Positions 27,944-36,856 of a stretch of DNA of 64,000 nucleotides are shown here, in pieces. Location of the stretch: NCBI GenBank assembly GCA_030447725.1, contig JAUJOQ010000005.1:150269-214268 (forward strand), read 5' to 3'. Under the pieces are notes generated by a model. It did no database searches. It was not told the origin of the DNA and saw only the letters and a program-made list of their open reading frames with translations. The translations under genes were made by a program, and so were the position numbers. The DNA is from Thermoleophilaceae bacterium. Lineage in GTDB: Bacteria > Actinomycetota > Thermoleophilia > Solirubrobacterales > Thermoleophilaceae. Position 1 is the first letter of the stretch, and each line of letters opens with the position of its first letter.

Positions 27944-28903
27944 CTACACGATCGCTGCCAGCGCCGCGTCGAGCTCGCGCCTCGAGTCGGCCACGAGCTC
28001 TTCTCCCTTGAGCCTGAGCCGGCGCAGGTTTTCGGCGCCGGCGTTGTCGAGGTCGTCGCTGGCGCCGCCGTCGAGCGCCACCTGGAGGCGCCAGTAGCGA
28101 CTCTGGCCGAGCAGCTGATCGAGCTGGTAGTCCACCGTGTCGGATACGCCGTCGAAGACCACGTCGAGGATCGGGCGCGCCCATTCGACCAGGCCCCAGT
28201 CCTTCACATCGGCATAGGGGAGCGGGCGGGTGAGCTGGCCGGTGCCCAGCGATAGGAGCACGACCTCGGCATCCGGGTGATGGCGGCGCACCTCCGCGAA
28301 CGCGCACATCGCCGGGTTGGTGGCGAACACGCCCCCGTCCACGAGCGAGAAGTAGTCGGCGCTGTCACCGGCCTGCACCAGCGCCGGCTCGAAGTAGGTG
28401 GGGGCGGCCGCCGTGGCGCGCGCCGCGGCGGCCATCGCGAAGTCGCGCCCCGGCTCGGTCCGGGCCGCGGCGGACTTGAAGAAGAACGGCCGCCTGCGCT
28501 CGGTCTCGTATGCGGTGACCAGCACATCCGTGAGCGCCTCGGACAGGCGCGACTCGCCGAGGTAGCGTTCGAGCGCCGCGTCGAGCCCGTCGGACGGGTA
28601 CTTCTCGTCGATCAGTCCACGGATCGTGCGGATCTGGTGCCCCAGCGGGCGCGAGAAGATCGCGGGGCCCTCCTGCTCGTAGAGCTCCACCAGCGTGGCG
28701 GCGCTCCAGGCGGGCCCGCCGTCCTCGCCGGGACGCGCCAGCGCGAGCGCGATGATTCCGCCGGTCGAGGTCCCGGCGATCAGATCGAACAGCGCCGCGA
28801 CCGGCTTCTGAGCGCGAGCCTCCAGCTCGGCGAGCACGATCGCGGGGATGATCCCCCGGATACCGCCACCGTCGATCGAGAGCACGCGCACGCGGTCGGC
28901 CAT
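27944..28903 (-). CDS. Patatin-like phospholipase, CapV-like architecture
   Basis: 319 residues. DGGGIRG at residues 11-17, nucleophile GTSTGG near residue 44 and DGG in SLVDGGVFATNPA give the Ser-Asp dyad. This compact cytosolic form, starting directly with VRVLSIDGGGIRG, is the type found as stand-alone lipases and also as CBASS effectors, but no cyclase or other CBASS gene is adjacent, so a housekeeping or lipid-turnover role is as likely. It ends next to the compound dyad, and its start is about 195 bp from the end of rplQ. Confidence 0.88.
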   Translation of the reverse strand: MADRVRVLSIDGGGIRGIIPAIVLAELEARAQKPVAALFDLIAGTSTGGIIALALARPGEDGGPAWSAATLVELYEQEGPAIFSRPLGHQIRTIRGLIDEKYPSDGLDAALERYLGESRLSEALTDVLVTAYETERRRPFFFKSAAARTEPGRDFAMAAAARATAAAPTYFEPALVQAGDSADYFSLVDGGVFATNPAMCAFAEVRRHHPDAEVVLLSLGTGQLTRPLPYADVKDWGLVEWARPILDVVFDGVSDTVDYQLDQLLGQSRYWRLQVALDGGASDDLDNAGAENLRRLRLKGEELVADSRRELDAALAAIV

Positions 28904-28993
28904 GTCAGGGCCGATTTAACCACCGAGGCCGGGTGGATCAGGCGGGCGGAGGCCTTCTACAGTGTCGGTCGGGCAAGGCCGCCGTATCCCAGT

Positions 28994-29094
28994 AGCGGCG
29001 CGAGGAGCGAGCATGGCGAGGAAGAGGCGTCCGACGTGTGCGGACGCACACGAGGACGCTGATGACAAAGCCAGGCGACGCTCCTCGCGCCGCT
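28994..29094. repeat. Structured terminal-inverted-repeat element, copy 1 (3' of rplQ)
   Basis: 101 bp with perfect 16-bp ends: AGCGGCGCGAGGAGCG and its complement. The centre folds into CGTGTGC-GGAC-GCACACG extended by CGTCC/GGACG. A second copy lies at 33788-33889 with about 90% identity, and a partial copy at 33744-33764. It starts 6 bp after the rplQ stop. On the plus strand it holds a 27-codon ORF (ATG 29013, MARKRRPTCADAHEDAD onward) with AGGAG upstream. Whether it is a terminator, a small RNA, a MITE-like repeat or a peptide gene is open. Confidence 0.85.
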
Positions 29095-29099
29095 AAGCG

Positions 29100-29453
29100 C
29101 TAGACCAGCTCGAGGAAGACCATCTCGGTGGAATCGGACTTGCGCGGGCCAAGCTTCAGGATCCTGGTGTAGCCGCCCGGGCGCTCGGCATACCGGGGCG
29201 CCAGCTCCTCGAACAGCTTGTATACGATGAACTTGTCCTGGCCCAGCCGCGCCATCGCCAGCCGGCGCGAGTGCTGATCGCCCTTCTTGCCGAGCGTGAT
29301 CAGCCGCTCCAGTTCGGGCTTGACCGCCTTGGCCTTTGCCTCGGTGGTCTGGATCCGCTCGTGGTCGATGACCTCCCGGGAGAGGTTCATCATCAGCGCC
29401 TTGCGGTGCGCCGAGTCGCGGCTGAGCTTGCCTTTCTGCTTTCCGTGACGCAT
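29100..29453 (-). CDS. rplQ: Ribosomal protein bL17
   Basis: 117 residues, normal length. MRHGKQKGKLSRDSAHRKAL is the universal L17 start, followed by KAKAVKPELERLITLGK and the C-terminal RPGGYTRILKLGPRKSD. It is the last gene of the ribosomal block, 18 bp after rpoA, and is followed by repeat copy 1. Confidence 0.98.
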   Translation of the reverse strand: MRHGKQKGKLSRDSAHRKALMMNLSREVIDHERIQTTEAKAKAVKPELERLITLGKKGDQHSRRLAMARLGQDKFIVYKLFEELAPRYAERPGGYTRILKLGPRKSDSTEMVFLELV

Positions 29454-29471
29454 GACGAAGAACCGGACAGT

Positions 29472-30464
29472 CTACGGCCGCAGCGACAGCCCGCGCGCCT
29501 CGAGGGTCTCGATGACCTCCTCGATGGACTTGCGGCCGAAGTTGGGGATCGCATTCAGCTCGGATTCGGACTTCTGGACCAGGTCACCGACGGTCTGCAC
29601 GCCCGCCCGCTTGAGGCAGTTGTACGATCGCACGCCTAGCTCGAGCTCCTCGATGAGGATGTCGTCCATCCCGTCGGCGCCGGCGATCGAGGCGCCGCCG
29701 ACCGAGCCCAACTCGCCACCGAGGCCTCCTGTCGCGGCGGCTCCGACGAGGCCCGCACCGGCCTCCCGAAGAGCATCGACGCGCTCCGGCTCGCTGAAGA
29801 TGGCCAGGTACTTGATCAGGATCTCGGCAGCTTCGCGAAGGGCCGCGTGGGGGTCGACCGAGCCGTCGGTCTCGATGTCCATCGTGAGCTTGTCGTAGTC
29901 GGTGCGCTGACCGACGCGGGCGGACTCGACCGAGTACGCCACCCGCCTGACGGGCGAGAAGATCGAGTCGATGGGAATCACGCCGATCGGCTGATCGGGG
30001 GTCTTGTTGTCCTCCGCGGGCGTGTAGCCGCGGCCGTGGCCGATCGTGAGGTAGATCTCCAGCTTGGTCTTCTTCTCGAGCGTTGCGACGTGGGTTTCGG
30101 GGTTGAGGATCTCGACGCCCGACGGCAGGTCGATGTCGCCCGCGGTGATCTCACCGGGGCCGGTGATGACCAGCGGCGCCTCGATCTCGGCCGCCTCGGA
30201 ATGCATCCGGCAGACGATCTCCTTGAGGTTGAGCACGATGTCCGTCACGTCCTCGGTCACCCCGTTGATCGTGGAGAACTCGTGGGCCACGCCCTCGATC
30301 CGCACGCTGGTCACGGCGGCGCCGGCCAGCGACGACAGCAGCACCCGCCGCAGCGAGTTGCCGAAGGTGTAGCCAAAGCCGCGATCAAGCGGCTCGATGG
30401 TGAACGTGCCGCGGTTGTCCTGCACGTTCTCGGCGGAGATCTGAGGGGTCTGGAACTCGATCAT
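29472..30464 (-). CDS. rpoA: RNA polymerase alpha subunit
   Basis: 330 residues. The N-terminal dimerisation domain (GFGYTFGNSLRRVLLSSLAG, the assembly signature) is followed by a linker of about 30 residues rich in glycine and alanine and the C-terminal domain with helix-hairpin-helix LELGVRSYNCLKRAGVQTV that contacts UP elements and activators. ATG 30464 follows AAGGACATC. Between rpsD and rpoA is a GC stem-loop (30491-30518), which could tune the ratio of the two. Confidence 0.98.
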   Translation of the reverse strand: MIEFQTPQISAENVQDNRGTFTIEPLDRGFGYTFGNSLRRVLLSSLAGAAVTSVRIEGVAHEFSTINGVTEDVTDIVLNLKEIVCRMHSEAAEIEAPLVITGPGEITAGDIDLPSGVEILNPETHVATLEKKTKLEIYLTIGHGRGYTPAEDNKTPDQPIGVIPIDSIFSPVRRVAYSVESARVGQRTDYDKLTMDIETDGSVDPHAALREAAEILIKYLAIFSEPERVDALREAGAGLVGAAATGGLGGELGSVGGASIAGADGMDDILIEELELGVRSYNCLKRAGVQTVGDLVQKSESELNAIPNFGRKSIEEVIETLEARGLSLRP

Positions 30465-30525
30465 GGGTAGATGTCCTTCGCGTTGAAAGCATGGCCCGGC
30501 GGCAGCATCGCCGCGGGCATCTGGG

Positions 30526-31146
30526 TTACTTCGAGTAGAGCTCGACGATGAGCTGCTCCTGCACGGGCGCAGCGATCTCGTCGCGCTCGGGCTGGCGGAG
30601 CACCTTGGCGGTGAGCCCGTCGTGATCCGCCTGGAGCCAGGCGGGCACCACCGAGACAAGCTCGGTGGCGTCACGAATCACCTGGTCGGCCTTCGAGCCG
30701 GCCTTCAGCGTGATCACGTCGTCAGCGCGCACCTGATACGAGGGAATGTCCACGCGCCGGCCGTTTATCACCCAGTGACCGTGGCGGATCATCTGCCGGG
30801 CCTGGCGGCGCGATGACGCGAAGCCCAGCCGCACGAGCACGTTGTCGAAGCGCGACTCCAGCAGGCGCAGGAGGTTCTCGCCGGTGACGCCCGCCTGGCG
30901 CGAGGCGTGCTGGTAGTAGGTGCGGAACTGCCTCTCGAGCACGCCGTAGTAGCGCCGCGCCTTCTGCTTCTCGCGCAGCTGCACGCGGTACTCCGACTGC
31001 CGCGCCCTGCCGCGGCCGTGCTCGCCCGGCGGGTAGTTGCGCCGCTCGATCCCGCATTTGTCGGTGAGGCAGCGCTCGCCCTTGAGGAACAGCTTCAAGC
31101 CCTCCCGGCGGCACTGCTTGCACTGTGCGCCGGTGTCGCGGGCCAC
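30526..31146 (-). CDS. rpsD: Ribosomal protein uS4, zinc-type
   Basis: 206 residues. Four cysteines near the N-terminus (CKQC at 9-12, then GERCLTDKC) indicate the zinc-containing C+ form. The S4 RNA-binding domain is RLGFASSRRQARQMIRHGHW and VNGRRVDIPSYQV-like. Start GTG 31146 shares one base with the TAG of rpsK. S4 initiates 16S rRNA folding and in some bacteria represses this operon. Confidence 0.97.
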   Translation of the reverse strand: MARDTGAQCKQCRREGLKLFLKGERCLTDKCGIERRNYPPGEHGRGRARQSEYRVQLREKQKARRYYGVLERQFRTYYQHASRQAGVTGENLLRLLESRFDNVLVRLGFASSRRQARQMIRHGHWVINGRRVDIPSYQVRADDVITLKAGSKADQVIRDATELVSVVPAWLQADHDGLTAKVLRQPERDEIAAPVQEQLIVELYSK

Positions 31147-31544
31147 TAGACACGCCTCCTCTTGCGCGGGCGGCAACCGTTGTGGGCCTGTGGCGTCATG
31201 TCGCGGATGGTGGTCACCTCGAGGCCGGCCGCCTGCAGCGACCGGATCGCCGTGTCGCGGCCCGAGCCGGGACCCTTCACGAACACCTCGACCTTCTCGA
31301 GGCCCTGCTCGATGCCCTTCTTGGCCGCGGCGTCGGCCGTGACCTGCGCGGCGAACGGGGTCGACTTGCGCGAGCCCTTGAAGCCGGCGCCGCCGGCGGA
31401 CTCCCACGCGATCACGTTGCCCTCGCGATCGGTCAGTGACACGATCGTGTTGTTGAAGCTGGTCTTGATGTGCGCCTGCCCGAACGGGACGTTCTTCTTG
31501 GGCTTGCGGCGGCCGCGGGATCTGCCCGGCCTCTGGGCCGCCAT
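31146..31544 (-). CDS. rpsK: Ribosomal protein uS11
   Basis: 132 residues. [39 protein letters not shown] and the basic end [16 protein letters not shown] are all standard. It lies in the platform of the small subunit. Between rpsM and rpsD, with a 46-bp gap from rpsM. Confidence 0.98.
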   Translation of the reverse strand: MAAQRPGRSRGRRKPKKNVPFGQAHIKTSFNNTIVSLTDREGNVIAWESAGGAGFKGSRKSTPFAAQVTADAAAKKGIEQGLEKVEVFVKGPGSGRDTAIRSLQAAGLEVTTIRDMTPQAHNGCRPRKRRRV

Positions 31545-31590
31545 CAGTGATGGACCTCGACGGCGGCACCGAGCAAGCGGCCCGTCGACA

Positions 31591-31971
31591 TCACTTGCCC
31601 ACCTTCTTCTTGCCGGCGACGGACATCCGCTTGGGACCCTTGCGCGTGCGGCCGTTGGTCTTGGTCCGCTGACCGTTCACGGGCAGCCCGCGACGGTGTC
31701 GCAGGCCGCGATAGGCGCCGATCTCCATCAGCCGCTTGACGTTGGTGGAGCGCTCGCGCCGGAGATCGCCCTCGACCGTGAGGTCGTTGTCGATCACATC
31801 GCGCAGCTTGAGCACCTCGTCATCGGTGAGATCGCGGACGTAGGTGTCGGGCTCCACGCCGGTCTTGTCCAGGATCTTGAGCGCCTGGGACCGGCCGATG
31901 CCGAAGATGTAGGTGAGACCTATCTCGACCCTCTTGTTGAGGGGGATGTTGATGCCGGAGATTCGTGCCAT
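31591..31971 (-). CDS. rpsM: Ribosomal protein uS13
   Basis: 126 residues. [31 protein letters not shown] and [19 protein letters not shown] are the conserved parts; the lysine-rich tail reaches the P-site tRNA. It follows rpmJ with an 18-bp gap. Confidence 0.98.
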   Translation of the reverse strand: MARISGINIPLNKRVEIGLTYIFGIGRSQALKILDKTGVEPDTYVRDLTDDEVLKLRDVIDNDLTVEGDLRRERSTNVKRLMEIGAYRGLRHRRGLPVNGQRTKTNGRTRKGPKRMSVAGKKKVGK

Positions 31972-31989
31972 GTGGTCCTTGCTGCTGGG

Positions 31990-32103
31990 TCAGCCCTGCC
32001 GTTGCTTGTGTCGGGGGTTCTGGCAGATCACGAGAACCGCTCCGCCCCTGCGGATGACCTTGCACTTCTCGCACATAGGCTTGACCGAGGCTCGGACTTT
32101 CAT
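31990..32103 (-). CDS. rpmJ: Ribosomal protein bL36
   Basis: 37 residues, ATG 32103 behind [28 protein letters not shown] carries the first two zinc ligands (C11, C14); C27 in [10 protein letters not shown] and H32 complete the C3H zinc site, so this is the zinc (C+) form. It is the first gene after map, in the place where infA normally intervenes. Confidence 0.96.
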   Translation of the reverse strand: MKVRASVKPMCEKCKVIRRGGAVLVICQNPRHKQRQG

Positions 32104-32120
32104 CCGTGAATCTACCTTCC

Positions 32121-32164
32121 TTATATAGAGAACCGGCGCTCTGCCCAGGAAACGGCAAAGCGCC
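32121..32164 (-). promoter_or_regulatory. Stem-loop and TATATA box upstream of rpmJ
   Basis: In the 113-bp map-rpmJ space, GGCGCT-C-TGCC (32135-32145) pairs with GGCA-A-AGCGCC (32154-32164) to form a 10-bp stem with one mismatch. On the minus strand it is followed by CTATATAAGG. This could be a map terminator or attenuator plus an internal promoter for rpmJ to rplQ. Confidence 0.45.
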
Positions 32165-32216
32165 AGCCGGAAAAGATAGCAACCCGGCGCCGGGAGGGCC
32201 GTCTCGCCAGGTCCGG

Positions 32217-33020
32217 TCAGGCGCGTACGGCGGCGCCCTCAGCGGCCGAGAGGGACCCTTCCTCGCCCTCATGCCACGGGGAGAGGATGCGCGGACCGTT
32301 GGAGGTGATCGCGACGGTGTGCTCGAAATGAGCGGCGAGCGACCCGTCCCGTGAGTAGACCGCCCAGTCATCGTTGCCCATCCGCACCTCGTGGCTGCCC
32401 GCGTTGACCATCGGCTCGATCGCCAGCACCATCCCCTCCTCCAGCTCGGGGCCGCTCCCCGGACGGCCGAAGTTGGGGATCTGGGGATCCTCATGCATGT
32501 CGCGGCCCACCCCATGGCCCACCAGCGACCGGATCACCGAATAGCCGTCGGCCTCGACCCGCCGCTGTACGGCGGCGCACACGTCGCCGAGGCGGTTGTC
32601 AGGCCGGCACTGCTCGACAGCCTCGAAGAGGGCCTCGCGGGTGCTGGCCAGCAGGCCGGTGGCAACGGCGCTGATCGGGCCGATCGGGAGGGTCACCGCG
32701 GCGTCGGCGACCCATCCGTCGAGCTGCACACCGATGTCCACGGAGAGGATGTCGCCGCGCTTGAGCTCATACGAGCCGGGGATGCCGTGCACGACCATCG
32801 AGTTCGGCGACGCGCAGATCGAACCCGGGAATCCGCGGTAGCCCTTGAAGACCGGTTCGGCGCCCTGCGACCGGATGAACCTCTCCGCTGCGGCGTCGAG
32901 GTCTCCGGTGGTCACACCTGGTCGCGCCTTCGAGCGCATGAGGCGGTGGCACCGGGCCAGGACCCGCCCCGAGGCGGCGATCTTCTCGATCTCGTCGGGG
33001 CTCTTCTTGATGATCGCCAT
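32217..33020 (-). CDS. map: Type I methionine aminopeptidase
   Basis: 267 residues. It removes the initiator methionine from nascent proteins. Metal ligands are visible as the aspartates of [10 protein letters not shown] and VADAAVT, the histidine of [12 protein letters not shown] and the glutamates of AIEPMV and [11 protein letters not shown] 33020 lies 3 bp after the adk stop. Followed by a stem-loop and rpmJ. Confidence 0.96.
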   Translation of the reverse strand: MAIIKKSPDEIEKIAASGRVLARCHRLMRSKARPGVTTGDLDAAAERFIRSQGAEPVFKGYRGFPGSICASPNSMVVHGIPGSYELKRGDILSVDIGVQLDGWVADAAVTLPIGPISAVATGLLASTREALFEAVEQCRPDNRLGDVCAAVQRRVEADGYSVIRSLVGHGVGRDMHEDPQIPNFGRPGSGPELEEGMVLAIEPMVNAGSHEVRMGNDDWAVYSRDGSLAAHFEHTVAITSNGPRILSPWHEGEEGSLSAAEGAAVRA

Positions 33021-33023
33021 CGC

Positions 33024-33698
33024 CTAGATCTGCTCCTCGAGGCGGAGTGTGGCCAGCGTGGCGCGGATGTGGCCGTTCACCTCTTCCGGGGAGCGGGTGC
33101 CGTCGAAGCGGCGCAGCAGCCCCTCCCTCTCGTAGAGTTCCACCAGCGGCTTGGTCTGCTGGTGGAAGACCTCGAGGCGGTGCCTGACGGTCTCGAGCTT
33201 GTCATCGTCGCGCTGGACCAGCGCCGAGCCGTCCTGATCGCAGAAGCCGTCGTTCTTCGGCGGGTCGAACTCGACGTGGTAGGTGTGGCCGCTGTCGAGG
33301 CACACCCTGCGGCCCGACAGGCGGCGGATGACCTCCTCGTCGGGCGCGTCGATCAGCAGCGTGGCCGTGAGCTGGCGCTCGAGGCCCTCGAGCGCCCGGT
33401 GAAGCTCCTCGGCCTGGCCGACCGTTCGCGGGAAGCCGTCGAGCACGAAGCCGTCGCGGGCCTCGTCGCTGTCGACCCGGTCAATCACGACCTTGCAGAT
33501 CAGCTCGTCCGGCACGAGGTCGCCACGATCCATGTACTCGCGCGCCTCGCGGCCCAGGTCGGTGTCCGCCTTGACCGCGGCGCGAAGAATGTCGCCGGTC
33601 GCGTAGTAGGGCAACTCGAAGTCCGCTCGCAGCCGCTCCGCCTGAGTGCCCTTGCCGGCGCCCGGTGGGCCGAGCAGGATGAGGTTGAGCTCACTCAC
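33024..33698 (-). CDS. adk: Adenylate kinase
   Basis: 224 residues from GTG 33698. P-loop GPPGAGKGTQ, the AMP site (YYATGDILRAAV, DGFPRTVGQAEEL) and a long LID domain (residues about 125-165) are present. Of the four LID zinc cysteines of Gram-positive enzymes two remain (VCLDSGH and GFCDQDG), with serine and aspartate in the other positions, so zinc binding may be altered. It converts ATP and AMP to two ADP. Between secY and adk sits repeat copy 2. Confidence 0.96.
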   Translation of the reverse strand: MSELNLILLGPPGAGKGTQAERLRADFELPYYATGDILRAAVKADTDLGREAREYMDRGDLVPDELICKVVIDRVDSDEARDGFVLDGFPRTVGQAEELHRALEGLERQLTATLLIDAPDEEVIRRLSGRRVCLDSGHTYHVEFDPPKNDGFCDQDGSALVQRDDDKLETVRHRLEVFHQQTKPLVELYEREGLLRRFDGTRSPEEVNGHIRATLATLRLEEQI

Positions 33699-33743
33699 GG
33701 GCTCGTGAAGAGTACGCGATCCGTAAGAATCGGCATGGCGAAG

Positions 33744-33764
33744 AGCGGCGCGAGAAGCGACCAT
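33744..33764. repeat. Partial copy of the 101-bp repeat
   Basis: AGAGCGGCGCGAGAAGCGA followed by CCATC repeats the left end of copy 2, 44 bp upstream of it. The sequence then diverges. It suggests that the element family has been cut or re-inserted in the secY-adk space. Confidence 0.55.
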
Positions 33765-33787
33765 CGCTAGATAGGGCCGCGGCGTAG

Positions 33788-33889
33788 AGCGGCGCGAGAA
33801 GCGAGCATGGCGAGGAAGAGGTGTCCGACGTGTGCGAACGCACACGAGGACGCCGATGGACAAAGCCAGGCGACGCTCCTTGCGCCGCT
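33788..33889. repeat. Structured terminal-inverted-repeat element, copy 2 (secY-adk space)
   Basis: 102 bp, nearly identical to copy 1 at 28994-29094 but with one extra G near 33857 and four substitutions. Ends are AGCGGCGCGAGAAGCG and CGCTCCTTGCGCCGCT (two mismatches), extended by GTAG/CTAC so that it reaches into the stop codon of secY. The central hairpin is CGTGTGC-GAAC-GCACACG on the plus strand. The plus-strand ORF of copy 1 is frameshifted here after MARKRCPTCANAHEDAD. Confidence 0.85.
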
Positions 33890-35158
33890 CTACTTGAGGA
33901 AGCCTTCGTAGTTGCGCATCATCATCTGGGCCTCGAGCTGCTTCATGGTGTCGAGGGCCACGCCCACGACGATCAGGATCGAGGTGCCCCCGAAGAAGAA
34001 GTTGGCACTGGTCTGGTTGATGAGGATGGTGGGCAGTGCCGCCACGAGCGCCAGGTAGAGCGCTCCTGGGAAGGTGAGCCGGGCGAGGATGCGGTCGAGG
34101 TACTCGGCCGTGGGCCGTCCGGGTCTGACTCCCGGGATGAAGCCGCCGTACTTCTTGAGGTTGTCCGCCTGCTCGACCGGGTTGAAGGTGACAGCGGTGT
34201 AGAAGTAGGTGAAGACGATGATGAAGACCGATTCGCCGGCGATGTAGGCCCACCCGTTGGGGCTGAAGAATGCGGAGAACTCGCGTGCCCAGCCGGCCTG
34301 GGAGAGCTCACCGATCGTCGGCGGGAAGGCCATCAGCGAGGCGGCGAAGATCACGGGGATCACGCCGGCCATGTTCACGCGCAGCGGCAGGTAGGTGGAG
34401 CCGCCGCCGGACATCCGCCGGCCTACTACGCGCTTGGCGTACTGCACGGGGATGCGGCGCTGGCCCTCCTGCACGAACACGATTGCCGCGATGCAGCCGA
34501 GCGCGAGGAACGGCATCATCACCACGAAGATCTGGTCGGGGTTGGTGAACCAGGCCTGGATCCCGTTCGGCAACCCGGCGACGATGCTGGCGAAGATCAT
34601 CAGCGAGATGCCGTTGCCGATGCCGCGCTGGGTGATCAGCTCGCCGAACCACATCAACAGAACGCAGCCGGCGGTGAGCGTGGTCACGATCACGAAGACC
34701 CGGGCGAAGCTGAAGTCGTTGACCACGTCGGCGCCGCCGGTGGAGAAGCTGCGGAAGAGGAAGACATAGCCGATCGACTGGCCGAAGGCGAGGCCGACGG
34801 TGAGGTAGCGCGTGTACTGGGTGATCTTCTGCTGGCCCACCTCGCCCTCCTTGCGGAGCTTCTCGAGCGAGGGGACCACCACGGTCATCAACTGCAAGAT
34901 GATCGAGGCGGTGATGTAGGGCATGATCCCGAGGGCGAAGACCGCGAAGCGCTGAAGGCTGCCGCCCGAGAACAGGTTGAGGAAGCCGAGCACGTTGGAT
35001 CCCGTGAAGTTCTCCGAGATGTCCTTGACGGCGTCGACGTTGATGCCGGGCGCCGGGATGTAGGCGCCGATCCGGTAGAGCATCAGCATGGCGGCCGTGA
35101 AGGCCAGCTTCTTGCGAATCTCGGGAACCCGGAACGCGTTCAGGAACGTCTTGAGCAT
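33890..35158 (-). CDS. secY: Protein translocase subunit SecY
   Basis: 422 residues with ten membrane helices, the channel of the Sec system. The N-terminal helix (KKLAFTAAMLMLYRIGAYIP) and plug region, the GIGNGISLMIFA signature and the C-terminal cytoplasmic loop are as expected. Cotranslated with rplO, whose stop is 3 bp upstream. Its stop codon abuts repeat copy 2. Confidence 0.97.
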   Translation of the reverse strand: MLKTFLNAFRVPEIRKKLAFTAAMLMLYRIGAYIPAPGINVDAVKDISENFTGSNVLGFLNLFSGGSLQRFAVFALGIMPYITASIILQLMTVVVPSLEKLRKEGEVGQQKITQYTRYLTVGLAFGQSIGYVFLFRSFSTGGADVVNDFSFARVFVIVTTLTAGCVLLMWFGELITQRGIGNGISLMIFASIVAGLPNGIQAWFTNPDQIFVVMMPFLALGCIAAIVFVQEGQRRIPVQYAKRVVGRRMSGGGSTYLPLRVNMAGVIPVIFAASLMAFPPTIGELSQAGWAREFSAFFSPNGWAYIAGESVFIIVFTYFYTAVTFNPVEQADNLKKYGGFIPGVRPGRPTAEYLDRILARLTFPGALYLALVAALPTILINQTSANFFFGGTSILIVVGVALDTMKQLEAQMMMRNYEGFLK

Positions 35159-35161
35159 GGC

Positions 35162-35677
35162 TCAGTCCTCGGGGGAAGACGGCCGCCCGGCCGGGCCGCG
35201 GTCAGCCGGGATAACGGCGACCGTGCCGCCGGCCGCCTCGATCTTCTCGCGTGCGGTGGCCGAGAAGGCGTGGGCGTGCACCGTGAGGGCCTTGCTGATC
35301 TCGCCGCCCCCGAGGATCTTCACCGGGACCTCCCGACGTGTCGCGAGGCCGACGGCCGAGAGGCCGTCCGGGGTGACCTCGGCGCCCTTCTCGAACCGGG
35401 CCTCGAGGTCGTCGAGGTTGACCGGCTGGGTGTGCGTGCGGAACTTCTCGAAGGGCATCGACTTCTTCATGTGCGGACCGCGCAGCTTGCGCAGCCGCAT
35501 CTGGACCGGGTTCTGCCCGCCCTCGAAGGCCGACCGGCTCTTGGAGCCCGAGCGCGCGCCGGCACCCTTGTGGCCGCGGCCCGAGGTCTTGCCCCAGCCG
35601 GATCCCTCGCCGCGGCCGATGCGCTTGCGGCGCTTGGTCGCACCCTTGGCGGGCTTGAGGTTGTGCAGGCCCTTCAC
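35162..35677 (-). CDS. rplO: Ribosomal protein uL15
   Basis: 171 residues, some 20 more than usual because of an acidic or proline tail (PADRGPAGRPSSPED). The glycine/arginine-rich N-terminus KRIGRGEGSGWGKTSGRGHK is the L15 hallmark. GTG 35677 overlaps the rpmD TGA by 4 nt (GTGA). Confidence 0.96.
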   Translation of the reverse strand: MKGLHNLKPAKGATKRRKRIGRGEGSGWGKTSGRGHKGAGARSGSKSRSAFEGGQNPVQMRLRKLRGPHMKKSMPFEKFRTHTQPVNLDDLEARFEKGAEVTPDGLSAVGLATRREVPVKILGGGEISKALTVHAHAFSATAREKIEAAGGTVAVIPADRGPAGRPSSPED

Positions 35678-35853
35678 GACTTGACCTCGAGCAGGTGGCG
35701 CACGGAATGCAGCTGACCGCGTAGGGCGTCGCCGTCGGGGCGCTCGACCTGTCTGCCGATGCGGCCCAGGCCGAGGGACTGAAGCGTGGCCCGTTGCCTC
35801 TTGGAGGAGCCGATGGGCGACTTGACCTGGGTGATCACGAGCTTGTCGGGCAT
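35674..35853 (-). CDS. rpmD: Ribosomal protein uL30
   Basis: 59 residues: KLVITQVKSPIGSSKRQRAT then LQSLGLGRIGRQV, the standard short bacterial L30. ATG 35853 overlaps the rpsE TGA by one base (TGATG) and the TGA overlaps the rplO GTG, so all three are translationally coupled. Confidence 0.95.
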   Translation of the reverse strand: MPDKLVITQVKSPIGSSKRQRATLQSLGLGRIGRQVERPDGDALRGQLHSVRHLLEVKS

Positions 35854-36482
35854 CAGACGGGAGCCTCCGCCGTCGTCGGCGGCGCGGTGGCCGGGCGGTC
35901 CTCTTCCTCCACGGACTTGGGGTCCCCGTTGGCGCCGTTGACCGGCACGGGGCCGTCGTCGAGGCCGAGCACCTGCGCCACCGAGAGGCCGCGCAGCTTG
36001 GCCACGTCCTCGGGCCGGCGCAGCGCCTGGAGCGCCACCATGGTGGCTTTCACGAGGTTGATCGGGTTCTGCGAGCCGAGCGACTTGGACAGCACGTCGT
36101 GGATCCCGGCGAGCTCGAGCACGGCGCGCACACCCCCGCCTGCGATCACCCCGGTACCGGGCGAAGCGGGCTTGAGCAGCACACGCGAGGCCGAATGGAC
36201 CCCCACCACCTGGTGGGTGATCGTGGATCCGTGCATAGGTACCTCGAAGAGGTCGCGGCGCGCGCGCTCGACGCCCTTCTGGATCGCCACGGGGACCTCG
36301 TTGGCCTTGCCGTAGCCGACACCCACCTTGGTCTTCTCGTCACCGACGACCACGAGTGCCGTGAAGGAGAAGCGGCGCCCGCCCTTGACCACCTTCGCGA
36401 CGCGGTTGATCTCGACCACGCGCTCCTGAAGATCGCTCTCGCTCCGGCGTCCGCCCTGTTGCCTGTTGCTCTCTCTGGCCAT
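35853..36482 (-). CDS. rpsE: Ribosomal protein uS5
   Basis: 209 residues, with extra tails on both sides of the core. Core motifs are [38 protein letters not shown] and the [19 protein letters not shown] loop. The last 45 residues are acidic and proline-rich ([18 protein letters not shown]). S5 takes part in decoding fidelity and mRNA unwinding. Confidence 0.96.
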   Translation of the reverse strand: MARESNRQQGGRRSESDLQERVVEINRVAKVVKGGRRFSFTALVVVGDEKTKVGVGYGKANEVPVAIQKGVERARRDLFEVPMHGSTITHQVVGVHSASRVLLKPASPGTGVIAGGGVRAVLELAGIHDVLSKSLGSQNPINLVKATMVALQALRRPEDVAKLRGLSVAQVLGLDDGPVPVNGANGDPKSVEEEDRPATAPPTTAEAPV

Positions 36483-36502
36483 CTCAGTCCTGTCGAGGGT
36501 AT

Positions 36503-36856
36503 CTAGAACTCGAGCCCGGCCTCGCGGGCGCCGTCGGCTAGCGCCTTGACGCGACCGTGGAAGCGGTAGCCCCCGCGATCGAACACGCAGCTCTGCACCC
36601 CGGCCTCCTTCGCGCGGGCGGCCAGCAGCTGTCCGGCTCTCGAGGCCTGCTCCGTACGGGCAAGCTCACGCAGGTCGGACTCCGTCCAGGAAACGGCCGC
36701 CAGGGTGTGGCCGGCGTCGTCGTCGATCAGCTGAGCCACCACCCCGCGGTTGGAGCGAAAGACCGACAGCCGCGGCCGGTCTGCGCTGCCGCGCACCTTC
36801 GCGCGCACGCGGCGGCGGCGGCGCAGCCTCGCTGCCTGCTTGGTCTGAGCGCTCAT
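36503..36856 (-). CDS. rplR: Ribosomal protein uL18
   Basis: 117 residues. [20 protein letters not shown] and [20 protein letters not shown] are typical; the protein binds 5S rRNA with L5. Its ATG overlaps the rplF stop by 4 nt. Confidence 0.96.
   Translation of the reverse strand: MSAQTKQAARLRRRRRVRAKVRGSADRPRLSVFRSNRGVVAQLIDDDAGHTLAAVSWTESDLRELARTEQASRAGQLLAARAKEAGVQSCVFDRGGYRFHGRVKALADGAREAGLEF

Noticed and set aside
27944..28903. CBASS system around the CapV-like patatin
   Set aside because: No nucleotidyltransferase, Cap2/Cap3 or similar gene is adjacent; neighbours are a HIRAN pseudogene and rplQ.
33821..35716. 631-codon plus-strand frame opposite secY and rplO
   Set aside because: Antisense shadow of conserved genes; composition (H, E, D, G, R) is the reverse-complement pattern.
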